Below, in pieces: positions 43,746 to 56,879 of a stretch of DNA of 64,000 nt. The notes under the pieces are model-generated. The model had not been told where the DNA came from. It did not search any database and saw only the letters and a program-made list of their open reading frames with translations. The stretch is from Ursus arctos. Lineage: Eukaryota > Chordata > Mammalia > Carnivora > Ursidae. Position numbers and translations under genes: made by a program. The stretch lies in the NCBI RefSeq assembly GCF_023065955.2, contig NW_026622974.1, positions 33,883,718-33,947,717 on the forward strand, written 5' to 3'. How positions within the stretch are numbered: position 1 is the stretch's first letter; every line of letters starts with the position of its first letter.

Positions 43746-44889
43746 GCCTATGGTAATAGTAATCTGACTTCATCAGAAATTCTAACAGGAAAAGAACAAA
43801 GGCTTCATCACAGAAAAGTTTTCACAAGTTTGCATTTCGTTACTACTTTCAAATATTCAGATTCATTATGTCTAAAAAAATAATGGCATCTACAGAAAAA
43901 TGACAAAGATGCTTTGAGATTAGCTTTAAGAAACAAATAATTATGGTTTACAAAACCAATGAGTTGAGCTTTGTGAGCTAATAAATTCCCAAAGGGATCA
44001 CAAATATTTTATTCAGGTTAGATATCAATCTGGCAGTTTTACTTGCCTCACAATTTTGAAGTGACTTTAAAGCTGTCCTTCCTTAGGACTATTACTCTAG
44101 GGTCATCTATGGGCAGGCTAAACCGATAGCCACAGGGTGAATTAGAATCAGTACACAGCAAAGAGGTGGGAACGAGGGGCAGGGAGATGTAGGAAATGAG
44201 GTTAGAGATACAACAGAAGACAGATTGTAGAGGAGAGGATCTTACAGTCTTCTAAATTTTTTTAATTTTTTTACCCTGGTAGAGTAAGAGTCTATGATTA
44301 GAAAACAATGAATTAAGTAAGTGAAGTTAAATTAGTTTCTTTACTCTAGACTTTTTCATAGTCTTTACTTTGCTAATGAGCCGCATGCTTGTCCAGGAAG
44401 TTGAAAAAGTATGTGGTTGTGCTATTGAGAAGATAGTGATTCTGTTAACCATAGTTACAGAGAATAGAAACTGGTGCGACTTGATGGGAAATAACAAATT
44501 GGGCTGACATGTAATATTTGAAGTGCCTAGGGGGAATATCCAGGTGGAGCTACCCAGAAGAGAATTGAGAAATAAGAGTTCAGATCTCAGGTAAGACATC
44601 AGAGATAAATTTGTAGATTTGAAAATCAAATCTAAATAATATTTATGAAGTCTATGGTTATGCTACTCATTGAAGAAAAGAAGTGAAGGATCGTCCACCC
44701 CATCTACAGAAACAGCATTAGAGTCTGAAGTTCCTATTTGAGTTATTTGCATTGTGTAGATTCCTTAGAGAATTGCTCAGTTCTCTAGTTCACTTTTTCC
44801 TGTAGATATGTAGCTTGATCCTAACATTTACTTCTCAGACCTTCTTTTATATTATGCAGTATCTTCATGTTTGTATTTATTGAACTTTG
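43746..44889. other. No recognised feature
   Basis: 1.1 kb without a nameable repeat; a 100-codon minus frame (44327-44629) shows no domain. Confidence 0.35.
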
Positions 44890-45055
44890 CCAACAAACAC
44901 AAGAAAGAAGGAGAGTAAGCTGGTGGGAAGAGGGGAACGAAGGAAGAGAAAAGAAGGGAAGGGAGGAAAGAAGGAAAATGAAATTCAGAGAGAAAGAAAA
45001 AAGAAAGACAGAAAGATAGAAAGACAGAAAGGCAAAAAGAAAGAAAGAGAAGAAT
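44890..45055 (+). repeat. Polypurine (GA-rich) tract, about 165 bp
   Basis: Almost all purine on the + strand with GAAA/GGAA/AAGAA units and few pyrimidine interruptions. The open frames through it on both strands are low-complexity artefacts. Confidence 0.9.
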
Positions 45056-47377
45056 CTGTTCACTCAATTTAACTTCTTTGAAGTTTGCTGTGCTTCTGTT
45101 TTGTGTAATCATTGTTTTTTTCCAAACCAAATGATGTGACAAAAGCAATATTTCCAAGAGATGACTCACCTTTCTAAAATATTGAGAGATAATTTGACTC
45201 ATATCTCAAGAATCACCTTTATTTTTCCCTTGCCTTTTTTTTTCTGGAAACAAAAAACTGGATATTTTGGTAATTGAGTAACTTGGATCTTAGCTTAGTT
45301 TAATGGCAAATTTGAGCTAATGTACCAAATTAGCAAAATGAATCATACCAAACATTCTTTGGCTAGGCATACTAAATTTCTACTATATAGTCACTCATCT
45401 CTTCCATGGGAAATATGTCCACCTTCCAAAGGCCATATGCCATACTCTTAACAGTACCATCGTTCTAAGGAAGAATGATTTATCCATTGAACTTGATTGT
45501 CAGAGTAAACCATATCTAATTCTAGGGAACTGATTGTAAATGTGAATACTTGAACTTGATTCAGAACTATCAAGTATACTTAGAACTTCAATCAGTTAAT
45601 CCTGCTGGAATTTTAGTCTCTAAAGACCAAAGTCACGGAAGTATGTTTTGGCTTTAACACACATTTTTCCATTGCCATAGTCCTTTGTTTTAAAATCATT
45701 TAACTGGGAACTGTTAAAAAGTCTTAGAGACTTTTTATCTCCTTAACTAATGCTTCATTTCAATTACTGTTATAAAGCCACTAAGTATCTACTTTAGGTA
45801 AAGAAGAGAGAATACCAGTTTGTATCTTGTTATTCAACAAAAAATGATATTTTCATGTCTAAATATCTCCAGTATCTTCTGGCTAAAGTTGAAAAGAATT
45901 AATATTTTCAAGGACAGTAGCAGTAAGAGCAAGAAGACAGCCTGATATATTGAAACTCTTGATGTTAGTGAAATAAGGGTGAATCAACAATCATTTTAGG
46001 TTCTTTGTAAAACAAAACTATTTTGAGAAACAATCAGCTTTCAACATGCATTCATGTGATGATGTGTTCACCCTAATTTTATTTTACTTTGCAGAGGTTT
46101 ATAAACATGTGGCAGATTATTTAACTTAGTATTTTTCTTGTGATCTATTTTCTAATTTATTACATGGCTATGTTACTTTCTATATTGTTCTATTTCTATT
46201 CACATTATTTTAAATCCAAGTTAGGGCCATCGGATTAGCTCAGAGAATGGTTTAAAGATTGTACATTAGGGGCGCTTGAGTGGTGAGGGAGAGAGTGTAG
46301 ATACCCAGAGAGACCAGTCAGAATAGCATGACTTACTAAGTCTAAGTCAGTCATCAGAAGACACGAAATGCGTCATTTATTATAGATGGACATTTCAGCA
46401 GAGTACGCTTAAGCCATATATTTTTTTCTCTAACCAGCAGTTATTTTATAAAACTAATATTTTGGGTTGTCTAGAGAGATAGTAGAAGGATTTGTTTGTG
46501 TAGCCATATCAGTTCATAATGTTTTTGTAATTTAGATGATTAGTTCTACTAAGTAACATGTAAAAATAATAAATGTATTTTAAAAACCTTTAAACATAAA
46601 GCAGATGTTCAGATGTACCAAGAAAGGAATAAATTATGAGCAAAGACAGAGACAACCCTGTGATCGCACTTCCACCTGCTCATGTGCTTTACGTGTGGAG
46701 CCTCACTGGCAAAGACTATGGCTGTGAGCTTTGGGGCATAACCCAGACCATGTAAGTCTGTTTTCACTGATGTTACCAAAAAACTCATGATCTGCCAACA
46801 CAGCTCCAAGGTCATAAGCTCAGCTGAGGAAAACTGTTACTCAGCAGGAAACGGAATCATATTTCATCTGGGTCTTTATTCGTTCCTTCTGTAATGATAA
46901 ATTCGTGAAATAAATACCTTCAACTCAGTATTCTAAACCTACCGAATCTCTCAACAACATAAAAGAAATAAATTCCCTTTTAAAATATTGGATAATTTTC
47001 CTTGTGAATAACAATAAACAATAGAGTATAGATAATACATAAAAATTGGGTTGCTTTCTGTGTTTTTGAAATTTTCTGAAAATATCTAAAACATCTCAAA
47101 ACACTGCATCAAGTGAATCACTGCAGGACTCTTTGGGAAAATTACTCTATTTAAAGAGAAAACCTTATTATATCTGAGTTTCTGTCAAATCCTACCAAAT
47201 TCCTAGGAAAGTAAACCCAGAGAGGTAATGACGAAGTCTATAACTCTAGCGAATCTCAAGAAATTCTAGGCCAGGATATAAAGACACAAATTGTTGGGGA
47301 GTTATAAAAAGAAGTGAAGACACTGTCTTTACAAGTTAAAAGAAGACATGATGGGTCATATTCACTATTAGTTGAGT
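45056..47377. other. 2.3 kb with no recognised gene or repeat
   Basis: Unassigned AT-rich DNA. A 16-bp SINEC-head-like string at 46269-46285 is not supported as an element. Confidence 0.4.
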
Positions 47378-47396
47378 CCCTGCCATATTGAATTTA

Positions 47397-47620
47397 TTTA
47401 TTTATTTACTTTCTTTTTTAATTTTTTAAAAGATTTTATTTATTGATTTGGCAGAGAGAGAGACAGCCAGCGAGAGAGGGAACACAAGCAGGGGGAGTGG
47501 GAGAGGAAGAAGCAGGCTCCCAGGGGAGCAGGGAGCCCTATGCAAGGCTCCATCCCAAGACCCTGGGATCACGCCCTGAGCTGAAGGCAGATGCTCAACG
47601 ACTGAGCCACCCAGGCGCCC
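47397..47620 (-). mobile_element. SINEC, ursid-like type, minus strand
   Basis: T-rich tail, 'gacagccagcgagagaggga', 'gggagaggaagaagcaggct' and a head reading 'gactgagccacccaggcgcc'. The duplication 'ctgccatattgaattta' (47380-47396), with one mismatch at about 47621-47637, flanks it. Confidence 0.95.
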
Positions 47621-47637
47621 CTGCCACATTGAATTTA

Positions 47638-49263
47638 AATACACATTTACTGAGCAATTTATTTCCCATTATACCTAAAGGGTGAACATTGAAAGCAAGA
47701 CTCTATAATCTAACCTATAATTTCCCTCTCATAAAATTTGAAGATAAATTAAAAGCATTAGCTATTGTTATTATTTGCAAGCAGTTTCTTCATACTTTTA
47801 CTATGTTAGTTACTATAATTTAGCCTGTCAGCTGAATTTATTGTTTACCACCATAAAGAGAAGGAAGGCAAAGTTGGGGTATTTGTTGAGATTTTGAAGT
47901 CTGATTTATAGTGTACCTTTCAATAAGGGGGTTTGGTTATAGAATATTTGATGAACTATTTTGTTTAACAGGTTTTTTAAACAAATTTATTGTTTTTATA
48001 TGTCACTAAAGAAAATAAGTCATTCATAAATAGAAATATATTCTGGAAACAACATGACTACACAAATCCTTCTAGTATCTTTCTAGATAATCCAAAATAT
48101 TAGTTTATTTTTTAACAGAACTGCTAGTTAGAGGGGAAACTTTCACTTGCCTAAGTAGGAACCTAAATGTCTATCTGTAATAAATGGGGCATTTCATATC
48201 TTCCAATGCCTGGTTTAGACGAAGTAATGCTCTGCTAGCTGGTCACCTCCATTCCCAAAAAGCTATGCACTTTTCTTCAAAACCGATAGATAAAGGGTTG
48301 ATCTTATCTTTTTTTCTCCTGCTGGATAAATTTGAGATTGAGACCCTTATTGAATCTCTATAGCACTCCTGAAATTTGGAGAGGATTTCAGGTCAATTGA
48401 TGCCATACCACTTCTCAAGATCAACACTATTCTATTTGAGAATGTCTTATGGAAACATCCATGTGGCGACTTTCCTCTTTAAGTTCATATCAACAAGTAT
48501 TAATTAAGTATCTTTTGTGTTCCAAGAACTGTTGGAAGAGATTTGGAAGACACAAATGATGTGGTCATTGCTTTTGGACCATTATCTGGCCATCTCCTTA
48601 CCCTAATTTTGGTTTAAAATAATGTGAGTAAGTAGAGACAGCAACATGGAACACAGGTCATCAGTAATAAATCAGAACATAGATCACAAGGGAAATACTG
48701 AGTTAAATCATGAGGTGTGCTTATCAAACTCTGCAAAGAAGAGAATTTGGGGTGAAAAAATCATCATGAATGTAAAAAGCTGATTGTTTCTTGAAGTAGT
48801 GTTTATGAGGAACCAAAAATGATTCTTGTCTCAAATGCATTTTATTGACATCCTGAGTTTTGGTTTATAAGGCCATCTTTCTGCTCTTATAGCAACTATC
48901 TTAGAAAATATTCTTTAAAGTAGAGGAAGACTTGATGAAGAAAAAATATGTGGAAGATAATCTCTGCTGACATTTAAATATATACTTATCATTAGATGAT
49001 TCAAACAACAGAAAATATGCTCACCCTTTAATATAACCCTAGTTAGCCACTTTTGTGTATCTTTCCAGAAAGTAAATTCTAACCATACGAAAACATGTAT
49101 GGGATAATCTGTTCTTTTATTTCAAAACAATGATTATTTTTTTGAATAGGTGATATTCACATGGTTCAAAATTTAAAAGATACCAACAAATAGAGAGTGA
49201 AAATTCTCACTCTGTCCTTTAGCAACCCATATTCCTATCTTTGAGGAAATTCGTGTACCGGTT
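47638..49263. other. 1.6 kb with no firm feature
   Basis: A short MIR/L3-like string at 48490-48545 (caagtattaattaagtatcttttgtgttccaag) is suggestive only. Confidence 0.35.
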
Positions 49264-49279
49264 GTTGTGTATACTTTCA

Positions 49280-49479
49280 TTTTTTTTTTTAAAGATTTTA
49301 TTTATTTATTCGACAGGATAGAGACAGCCAGCGAGAGAGGGAACACAAGCAGGGGGAGTGGGAGAGGAAGAAGCAGGCTCATAGCAGAAGAGCCTGATGT
49401 GGGGCTCGATCCCATAACGCCGGGATCACACCCTGAGCCAAAGGCAGACGCTTAACCGCTGTGCCACCCAGGCGCCCCA
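49280..49479 (-). mobile_element. SINEC, ursid-like type, minus strand
   Basis: Complete copy with 'gacagccagcgagagaggga', 'gatgtggggctcgatccc' and 'tgtgccacccaggcgcccc'. A perfect 16-bp duplication, gttgtgtatactttca, lies at 49264-49279 and 49480-49495. Confidence 0.97.
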
Positions 49480-49840
49480 GTTGTGTATACTTTCAGAAAC
49501 ATTTTATGAATGTTCAAGCAAATATATCTATGCCTGGTATAATCTCATAAATATCTGAATGTGACATTTTTTTCCATCTTCTTTTGATAACAAGTAGGGT
49601 TTCTTATAACTCTTTATCGGCTCTAGACTAGCTTCTAGGTTTTTAGTGTTAAAGCTCTTAATCAGCATCTTGTTCCTTCACATTCCTCCATATACCCAAG
49701 AGGAAAAGAAATGTGAAAACAAAAACAAAACAAAAAAACTTGTATACATTTTCTTTATAATGTATTGGTAATACACAATTTGAACAGCTATACAAAATGC
49801 AATGTACTGATAGGGGAAACTGGACTTGAAAGCATTTTCC

Positions 49841-49857
49841 AATATATATATATTATT

Positions 49858-49896
<39 letters not shown>
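49841..49896 (+). repeat. (TA)n microsatellite
   Basis: Two AT-dinucleotide arrays, the second about 20 units long, each preceded by 'tttcca'. Cruciform-prone. Confidence 0.9.
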
Positions 49897-49900
<4 letters not shown>

Positions 49901-52900
49901 CTGAACATTTTAATTGACCCCAAATTTAACAAGTCCAGGAGACTTATGTGTACTAAAAGAGATAATGTTCCCTACAGTTTCATTAATCAGTAGCATATAT
50001 TTAGATAAAATTAGATCAGATTTGGAATTTTGTGTCTAGTTCTGGGCACTGTCATTTCAAAGGTATATTGGCAACATCATACATCTGAAAGAGGCTTATC
50101 TAAATTAAGACCTCCTGGGAAACCTGATTATTTGTGGATTGCTTTATGGGACTAAAAAGCTCGGTTTTAGAGTAGATGAGCAGGGAGAAGAATATGTAAA
50201 TGAGCTTCAACTATGTAAAGGGCTCTCACACTGAGGACTTATTGGATGGATTCTGAGTTACTTCAGAAGGACTATTTGACAGGGAGTAGCTATCCCAGAA
50301 AGTGATGGTCTTCAGAAGCTGAGATTGTTAACTAATTTTTGTCCCTAGAAACAAACGAGAAATAGCCAACTCTTTCTTAGTCAGGGAAACAAGAGAACAC
50401 TCAGGTAATGCAAGCGGAAAAGGGTTAAAAAGGAAACTAGGACCAGAGTATGAGGACCTAATAGGTCACCCTTCTACCCCCACCACCAAGTCTCTTTCTC
50501 AAGATCAGGCTTAAGCTTTCATCTTCTTCATACTAAACTTCTGAACTGTCTCTGAGAATATGCCTGACTTCTCATTGTCTCTATTATTATCCTAATTGGA
50601 AACTCAGTTAACAGTGGGATTGTTGATGGTGCCAGTGCGAGGTGTGACTGTCATAATTTCCCACTACGATTTGCGCTTGGAAGGCATCCAGGTTGATAGC
50701 TCATGTCATCTAGACTTCCCAGTGCTGTAAAATGATTTTGACTTCATCGTGGCATGGCAATGGATTTATCATCCTACAAGCAAAAACAAAAGTGTGATAA
50801 TCGTCCTTAATGTGCTAGGAAAATATTTATGGCACTTTTAAGACTGGAAAGTCTGCATTTAAAAGTACTCGAGCATGAGAGGAAATGAAAGGATATGCTA
50901 AAATTATGTGAAGGCGTGGCTTATCTCTGAGGGAAAGGTTTTATGAGCGAAGTCTGCTCACCACAGCTGGATCGGCTTGGAAAGCATCAAGAGACGGGAA
51001 GAATGGAAAGTCAACAATCATGGAATGAGGTTGGGGATCTCCAGGGTAGAATTAGGAGCTACAACAGGAAGCGTTTTTGTACAAAAGGAAGTTTTGTAAA
51101 TGATTTTGACATTGATCATGGGATTTCAAGAAGTTTAATTTTATTGGATCATAAATTGTGCAAAAGTGGAAAAGATTCATAAGTTTGGTGGCTCTGTGGT
51201 CAGTGACTATACGATCTTAGATGTTAAATCTGCAAATTAAGTCATGTAGATAAAATCTTCAACTTTAGAAGATTTTTATTTTTTGTTATTTATAGGTTTC
51301 AACAATGTATAGCTCCAGAGGTCAGAATATAGCTCTCTTATTGTGCATTAACTTGGGTTCTTTTTAATTATCTGAAATTACCTCATTATTTAAGACATCC
51401 TATTTTAAATTATTGGATCAAATATAACTTGTAGATCTTGTTGGAAAATTAAATCTATTTCAAATCAAAGGCACAGTATAACTTCAAATAAGAAAACAAT
51501 ATATGACATTAGCATCTGCATAGGGTTCTGCCACATGTATCAGAAAAGCATAGTTCAGTACACGCACCTCAGGTGCTTTTCAACTAGTAACCCAGACGTT
51601 TGGCCTACAGGACATCAAACATCCAGTTTGTCTAAATAATTGATGCCTTACTAAAATGACCATGTTCTTCAATTCAGGTGTGTTCTGATCATTTAATTTC
51701 GGTGTCACTATATCTATATGGATACAAATAATATTTTTTGCATAAAAATTTATTGGGAGGCCTTAAATTATTTGGCTATTTTACTGCATACCTGAAACTC
51801 CACATTTTACTTTATCCTGTAGATCCAGTTTTTATTTCCTCTTATTATGTACAACCGACAGGATGTTTACTAAGCACTAAAGAGACACGGTGTGCTAATT
51901 ACTACAAAATTAACTTCTTACATAAAATATCAGGTTAAAAATTAGCATCTCTAATTCTCTTTTCATTGGGTCATTTCCTCTGGTTTTGATGACCTCTACT
52001 AAATATTTAAGCAAGTTGCTTCATGTTCATCAACAGTCAGCCACTGTCAAACTCATTAGTGGTGCTCTTAAATAATTATTAGTAAAATGTCACTAGGCTT
52101 AAACTTCACTGAACCCAAGTTTTGCTTTTTGTCCTCATTCCCAATCTAATTTGACTTTTGCTTTAATGAGTTCCCTTCCTCTCGGGCACAAACCCGCATT
52201 CATTTCCTTTTTGCAGAGCTCTCTATCAATATGTTACTCTTAGCTATAATGTAACCAGTGCAGTCAGTTTGTACTTCATCAGGGAAAGAAGTTGTTTATT
52301 CATTTTATAAAAATGATTTATGGATGAGAACTTTAAGTACACAGAGAGCAAGGCAAAAATAAGAGAATAACAGTTCTGACCATGAATGCAGGTGCTGTTT
52401 AAAACTCTCCAGTGCTTTGTACATAAAGAAAACTTTTACATGTTGTAAGAGATTTCACATATTTTGCTAAGTGAATTTAGATTATGCCTCTAAGAATACT
52501 GTTCCTCAGGCCCAAATTCCCAATAAACATCTATATTCATTTGTAGAATAAAGAAAAAAGGAGGTTCTTAATTACGAGCACAACTGGTGCCTAAAGCATC
52601 TGTAGTTGTCAACTCAAAATTCAAACAAGAAATCTGCTTGCATGTGACAAGCTAAAATCAACTCCAAATGATGTCCAAATTGGACAGAGTTTGGATTTTG
52701 TCACCATAGTCCCAACATTTCAGTTTAGATTAAGAACAGACTCATTTTCTACTGTGTCTCTGGAAGAGATCATTCCTCTTTCTCCAGCTGCTGAGAAAGA
52801 AATCCTGACTTATATTAATTACAGTTACACAAGGCCACAACAACAGATACCTACCCTAAGCACAGAAATAAATTTTCCTAATTCTTAAAAAGATAAGTAA

Positions 52901-53160
52901 TATAAATTTTTATTTTTTAAATCCCATTAATATGTATAATTTAAACAATATAATATATTACACTTTTCACATTAACAAATTGTTTATATTATACTGAATT
53001 GGACTTAGAAGATATTTGGAGAAACTTTCATTTAGAATAAATATTTTCTTTCATATAGAAAAATATTATTTGTTACTTATTATTATTTATATCTTAATTC
53101 ATATCTTAAATTAGTGTATCTGCCAGCAAATTTTATTGTTGGTTAATAGTACTTTGGATC
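49897..53160. other. 3.3 kb with no recognised gene or repeat (longest such block)
   Basis: No transposon landmark and no frame with a recognisable domain. A 79-codon + frame (50943-51182) is unassigned. The part at 50560-50860 is less AT-biased than its surroundings. Possible conserved non-coding DNA cannot be judged without alignment. Confidence 0.4.
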
Positions 53161-53164
53161 ACAT

Positions 53165-53212
53165 ACCATATACACACATACACCCCCCCACACACACACC
53201 ACATACACTAAT
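53165..53212 (+). repeat. CA-rich low-complexity tract
   Basis: Interrupted (CA)n with a short C-run. Confidence 0.85.
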
Positions 53213-53332
53213 AGACTAAATCTGATCATTGTTCAAAAATAAAAAGTTAGATTTAACACATTCTAAAATTACTTTAAAAAGATAGCCAACACCTGAAGCA
53301 CAAGAGAAGCTATTTCTATTAAAAGAAAAAGA

Positions 53333-53492
53333 GGGGCACCTGGGTGGCTTAGTCGGTTAAGCATCTGCCTTTGGCTCAGGTCGTGATCCCAGCATCCTGG
53401 GATCGAGGACCTATAGCAGGGAGCCCGCTTCTCCCTCTGCCTCTCTCTCTCTCTGTCTCTCATTAATAAATAAATAAATAAAATATTTTTTA
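53333..53492 (+). mobile_element. SINEC, + strand, shortened body
   Basis: Head 'ggggcacctgggtggcttag', 'ctttggctcaggtcgtgatc', then a CT-repeat and (AAATA)n. The segment between the box B and the CT tract is shortened. A 12-bp duplication, aaaagaaaaaga, lies at 53321-53332 and 53493-53504. Confidence 0.94.
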
Positions 53493-53699
53493 AAAAGAAA
53501 AAGAAATGAATGATCTGAAACCTGAGGCCACAACCTAAAAATGACCTCAAAGTCTCTACACTCTTTGCTTAGGATACTAGAACACAAAGAATTCACCAAC
53601 CTTCCTCTCTTGTTATGAAGGCAAATACATAGTAACCTGACTTCCAAGTGTTTCCTCCTCTACACACTCACACTTAGAAAAGAAAAATAAGTTGACGTT

Positions 53700-53850
53700 G
53701 TTTGAAACAACCTGGAGTAGTGGAAAGTGTAGATTTTGTATGAGCCCTGTGTCAATTATTCACTTCAAGGGGTTGTAAGGATCTGAAATAGCATATAAGA
53801 TTCTAGAAAGTACTAAGGATGCAAGAAATACTTACTTAACCTCCTCTAGA
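53700..53850 (-). mobile_element. MIR SINE, minus strand, diverged
   Basis: 'gtagtggaaagtgtagattttg', 'ggggttgtaaggatctgaaatagcatataag' and 'aaagtactaaggatgcaagaaatac' loosely follow reversed MIR. Confidence 0.6.
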
Positions 53851-53934
53851 CCCCCCTTCTCCATTTATTCATTAATTCACTCATTCCTTAATGATTAGAT
53901 AACGTGCAATTCAGAAGAACAACAATGTATTAGT

Positions 53935-54318
53935 CAGGATATGATACTACAATAAAAAATAGGCCCTATCAATTTCAGTAACCCAACAAAATACACTTTT
54001 ATTTCTTGATTAACTTACAATCCTATTCATTCAAATAGGTGAGGCAACTCTAGTCTTTCAGGATCCCTGGCTGTCAGCATCTATACCATCTTCGAAATGG
54101 GGCTCTTAAGATCACCCTGTCAGTTGCTCTCCCAGTTGGAGGGAAAAGTGAACAGCGAAGCACATGGGCTCCCAGCTCTGGAACCAGCTCTGGATTTCAC
54201 TCATTAGAAGCCAGTCACAGGGCCACAGTTAATACAAGGGAGGCTGGGGAATATAGTTGGTTGTGTGTCCACAAACTACAGGAAGAGAAGTCAGGTTTGG
54301 TATATAGTGATCTCCACC
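53935..54318 (-). mobile_element. Ancient interspersed repeat, family unassigned
   Basis: A mammalian medium-reiteration repeat recognised by order: 'tattagtcaggatatgatac', 'aacccaacaaaatacacttttatttcttg', 'tttcaggatccctggctg', 'ccagtcacagggccac' and 'gggaggctggggaatatagt'. Strand is uncertain. A minus frame of 109 codons across it (54215-54544) is chance. Confidence 0.5.
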
Positions 54319-54499
54319 ACATCAAGGTAAGGAAAACTAACAAAACTATAAATCTGTTTGAACTAAAATTCCAAATTTTGAGTAACTTCTTAGAAGATAA
54401 ATTTTTGCTGTAATAATACTGATCTTTATTATTACTATGACTGACAAACATGAATACCCAGGTACTACTAAATGCTTGTGAGACATGTGCTTGAGAGAC

Positions 54500-54750
54500 T
54501 TTTAAGAGACAGTGAAGCACAACAGTTAGAAGTGCAGACGCCATCAGTGTCTGGACTCTGCTACTTCTCAGTCCGTGACCTTGACTGAATTACCTAACCT
54601 TTTCTAGTCTCAGGCGTTTTCATATGTAAAACAAGAATAATAGCCTAACCTACTTCATTAGGATGCAGTGTGGACTAAATGAGTTACACATGAAGCAATC
54701 AGAACATGGCTTAGTACACAGTTAAGTGTTGGACAAGTTCATGCTGTTAT
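54500..54750 (-). mobile_element. MIR SINE, minus strand
   Basis: 'gtgtctggactctgctacttctcag', 'gactgaattacctaaccttttctagtctcaggcg', 'ttaggatgcagtgtggactaaatgagtta' and 'acatggcttagtacacagttaagtg' give a nearly complete reversed MIR. Confidence 0.87.
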
Positions 54751-55384
54751 TATAATAAACACAATGACAGTTCTTGCTCATTAAACTATTTTAATTCTTT
54801 GCTACAACCATTTTCACTTCTTTTAGGCCCAGGGAATTGTAAATGCTATGTAAAGTGATTTCAATTCCAATTCAATTAGCCACTGGGTTCAGTGATTTAT
54901 TCAAGTCCCTTTTCACTTATAAGGTGGAATGAGAACCTCTAGGGTGAATGAAGACCACTTACAGGCAGCGCCATATTCAATCTAGCGGCTCATAAAACCT
55001 ACTTCCTGCCTTAGCTCCACCCTCCTTACTAGGAAGGAAATGATAGATGGACAGCAGAGTTTAAGAAGGAAACTGTATGGGTAAGTAGGGATTTTATGGC
55101 ATTCCTCCAACTCTAACCAAATAGTTGTTAGGATGTGGTCATGGGATGAGGAAGCTGGGGAAATAGGTATAAAAGTGGCAGTGTGTGTTGATGATGGGCG
55201 GAAGCCTGTGATCACCACTAACAGGATGTAAAACAGGTCCGAGTACAGAAGCTCCTACACAGCAGGCATAGGGACTAAAGTTTTATGGCAGTACCAGAGC
55301 TGCTTATATTAATAGCCAGTTCTATCTGTTTCAATCACTGGCACTCAGATAAATCTGGTCTGGACCTCTGTTCCTCTATTTTTG
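54751..55384. other. No recognised feature
   Basis: Unassigned sequence upstream of an L1 fragment. Confidence 0.35.
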
Positions 55385-56466
55385 TTGTTGTTTGTCTTAA
55401 CGGCTTTATTGAGATCTACTTCACATACCATCAAATTCACCCTTTTAATGTTTACAATTCAGAGATTTTATTATATTCACAGAATTGTACAACCAGGTTC
55501 AGAAAGTTCATCACCCAGAAAGAAATCCTGTGCCTGTTAGCAGTCACTCTCCATTCCTATCTCCCCATAGCCCTCACAACCACTAATCTCCTGTCTCTAT
55601 AGATTTGCCTATTCTGGACTTTCATATAAATGGAATTGTGTAGATGACCTTTTGCGACTGGCTTCTTTCACTTACCATAATGTTACCAAGGTTCACCTAT
55701 GTTGTAACATGTATCAGTACTTCACTCTTTTTTCTATGGCTGAATAATATTCTATTGTGTGGATATACCACATTTTGTTTATCTATTCATTATTTGGTGG
55801 ATATTTGGGTTGCTTCCACTTACTGGCTGTTATGAATAATGCTGCTATAAAGATGTACAAGCTTTTGTGTGGACATATGTTTTCATTTCTCTTGGGTATA
55901 TACCTAGAATTGGGATTCCTTGGCCATATGATTTATATTTGAGGCATTGCCAAACTGTTTTCCAAAGCCTCATATTGCCTTCCCACCAACAATATATGAG
56001 AATTCCAATTTGTTCACATCTTTGTCAATACTTATTATTGTCCTTCTATTTTATTACAGCCATCCTAATGGGTTTAATGTGATATCCAACTTCATTCTTT
56101 TTTTTTTTTTTTTAGATTTTATTATTTATTTGACAAAGAGAAGAAAGAGAGAAAGAGAGAGTGTGTGAGCGCACAAGCAGGGGGAATGGGAGAGGAAAAA
56201 GCAGGCTGCCGTCCTGAGCAGGGAGTCTGATGTGGGGCTCGATCCCAGGACCCCGGGGTCATGACCTGAGCCAAAGGCAGACACTCAATGGACTGAGCCA
56301 CCCAGGTGTCCCCCAACTTCACTCTTTTGCATTTGGATATCCAGTTGCTACTGCACCATTTGTTTAAAATACTGTTCCTTCCCTATTGAAATGTCCTGGC
56401 ACTCTTGTCAAAAATCAATTGATCAGAAATGTAAGGGTTTACTTCTGGACTCTATTGCTCTATCTT
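55385..56466 (-). mobile_element. Old L1 3' region with internal deletion, minus strand
   Basis: Reverse-complement landmarks: 'ggctttattgagatctacttcacatacc', 'tagatttgcctattctggac', 'tctattgtgtggatatacc', 'gggtatatacctagaattgggat' and 'caaactgttttccaaagc' (3'UTR and ORF2 end). At about 56085 the order jumps to an upstream ORF2 segment ('ttgcatttggatatccagttg', 'cactcttgtcaaaaatcaattg'), showing an internal deletion. A SINEC lies near the junction. Confidence 0.85.
56101..56312 (-). mobile_element. SINEC inside an old L1, minus strand
   Basis: Long T-run (tail), 'gcgcacaagcagggggaatg', 'tgatgtggggctcgatccc' and a head 'gactgagccacccaggtgtc'. A 15-bp duplication with one mismatch (ccaacttcattcttt 56086-56100; ccaacttcactcttt 56313-56327). 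Confidence 0.95.
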
Positions 56467-56879
56467 GCCTCAAATATAACTGATAAGCCCAAAAAAACTG
56501 CAGAAAGAGAAAATAAATATAGCCAAAGGGAATTCTCCATTTGAGTATAGTACAACTGGCCAGTTTTGCCTTCCCTGCTTCCCAGTCCCCATAGTATTTG
56601 GTAGGCTTTCCATTGGCAGACACCAACTAATAGAAATGGACACCTGAATGTCATCAGTGGCTTCCCACAGGCCAAATTAAATTTCCCTGCTTTTAGTGAT
56701 GTCCCCTAATTTTCAGCATTACTATCCACCTCTCCTTCAAATCTGGCTTTGTTCTCCTACCTCTCTGGCTATTCTTCAGACTACCTCACTGACTTTTTTT
56801 TTCCTCCACTCATCCACAAATTAAAAGTTAATGTTCTATAGGGATTCACCCTCAGCCCTCTCTTTATTTAAAGACTTGT

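Noticed and set aside
44821..45202. Frames of 80 to 116 codons rich in Ser/Phe/Leu
   Set aside because: Low-complexity translation of a polypurine/polypyrimidine tract.
46269..46285. SINEC-head-like string (ggggcgcttgagtgg)
   Set aside because: Only about 16 bp match, with no body, tail or duplication; cannot be supported as an insertion.
54215..54544. 109-codon minus-strand frame with hydrophobic stretches
   Set aside because: Lies across an ancient repeat and the edge of a MIR; hydrophobicity follows from T-rich composition.
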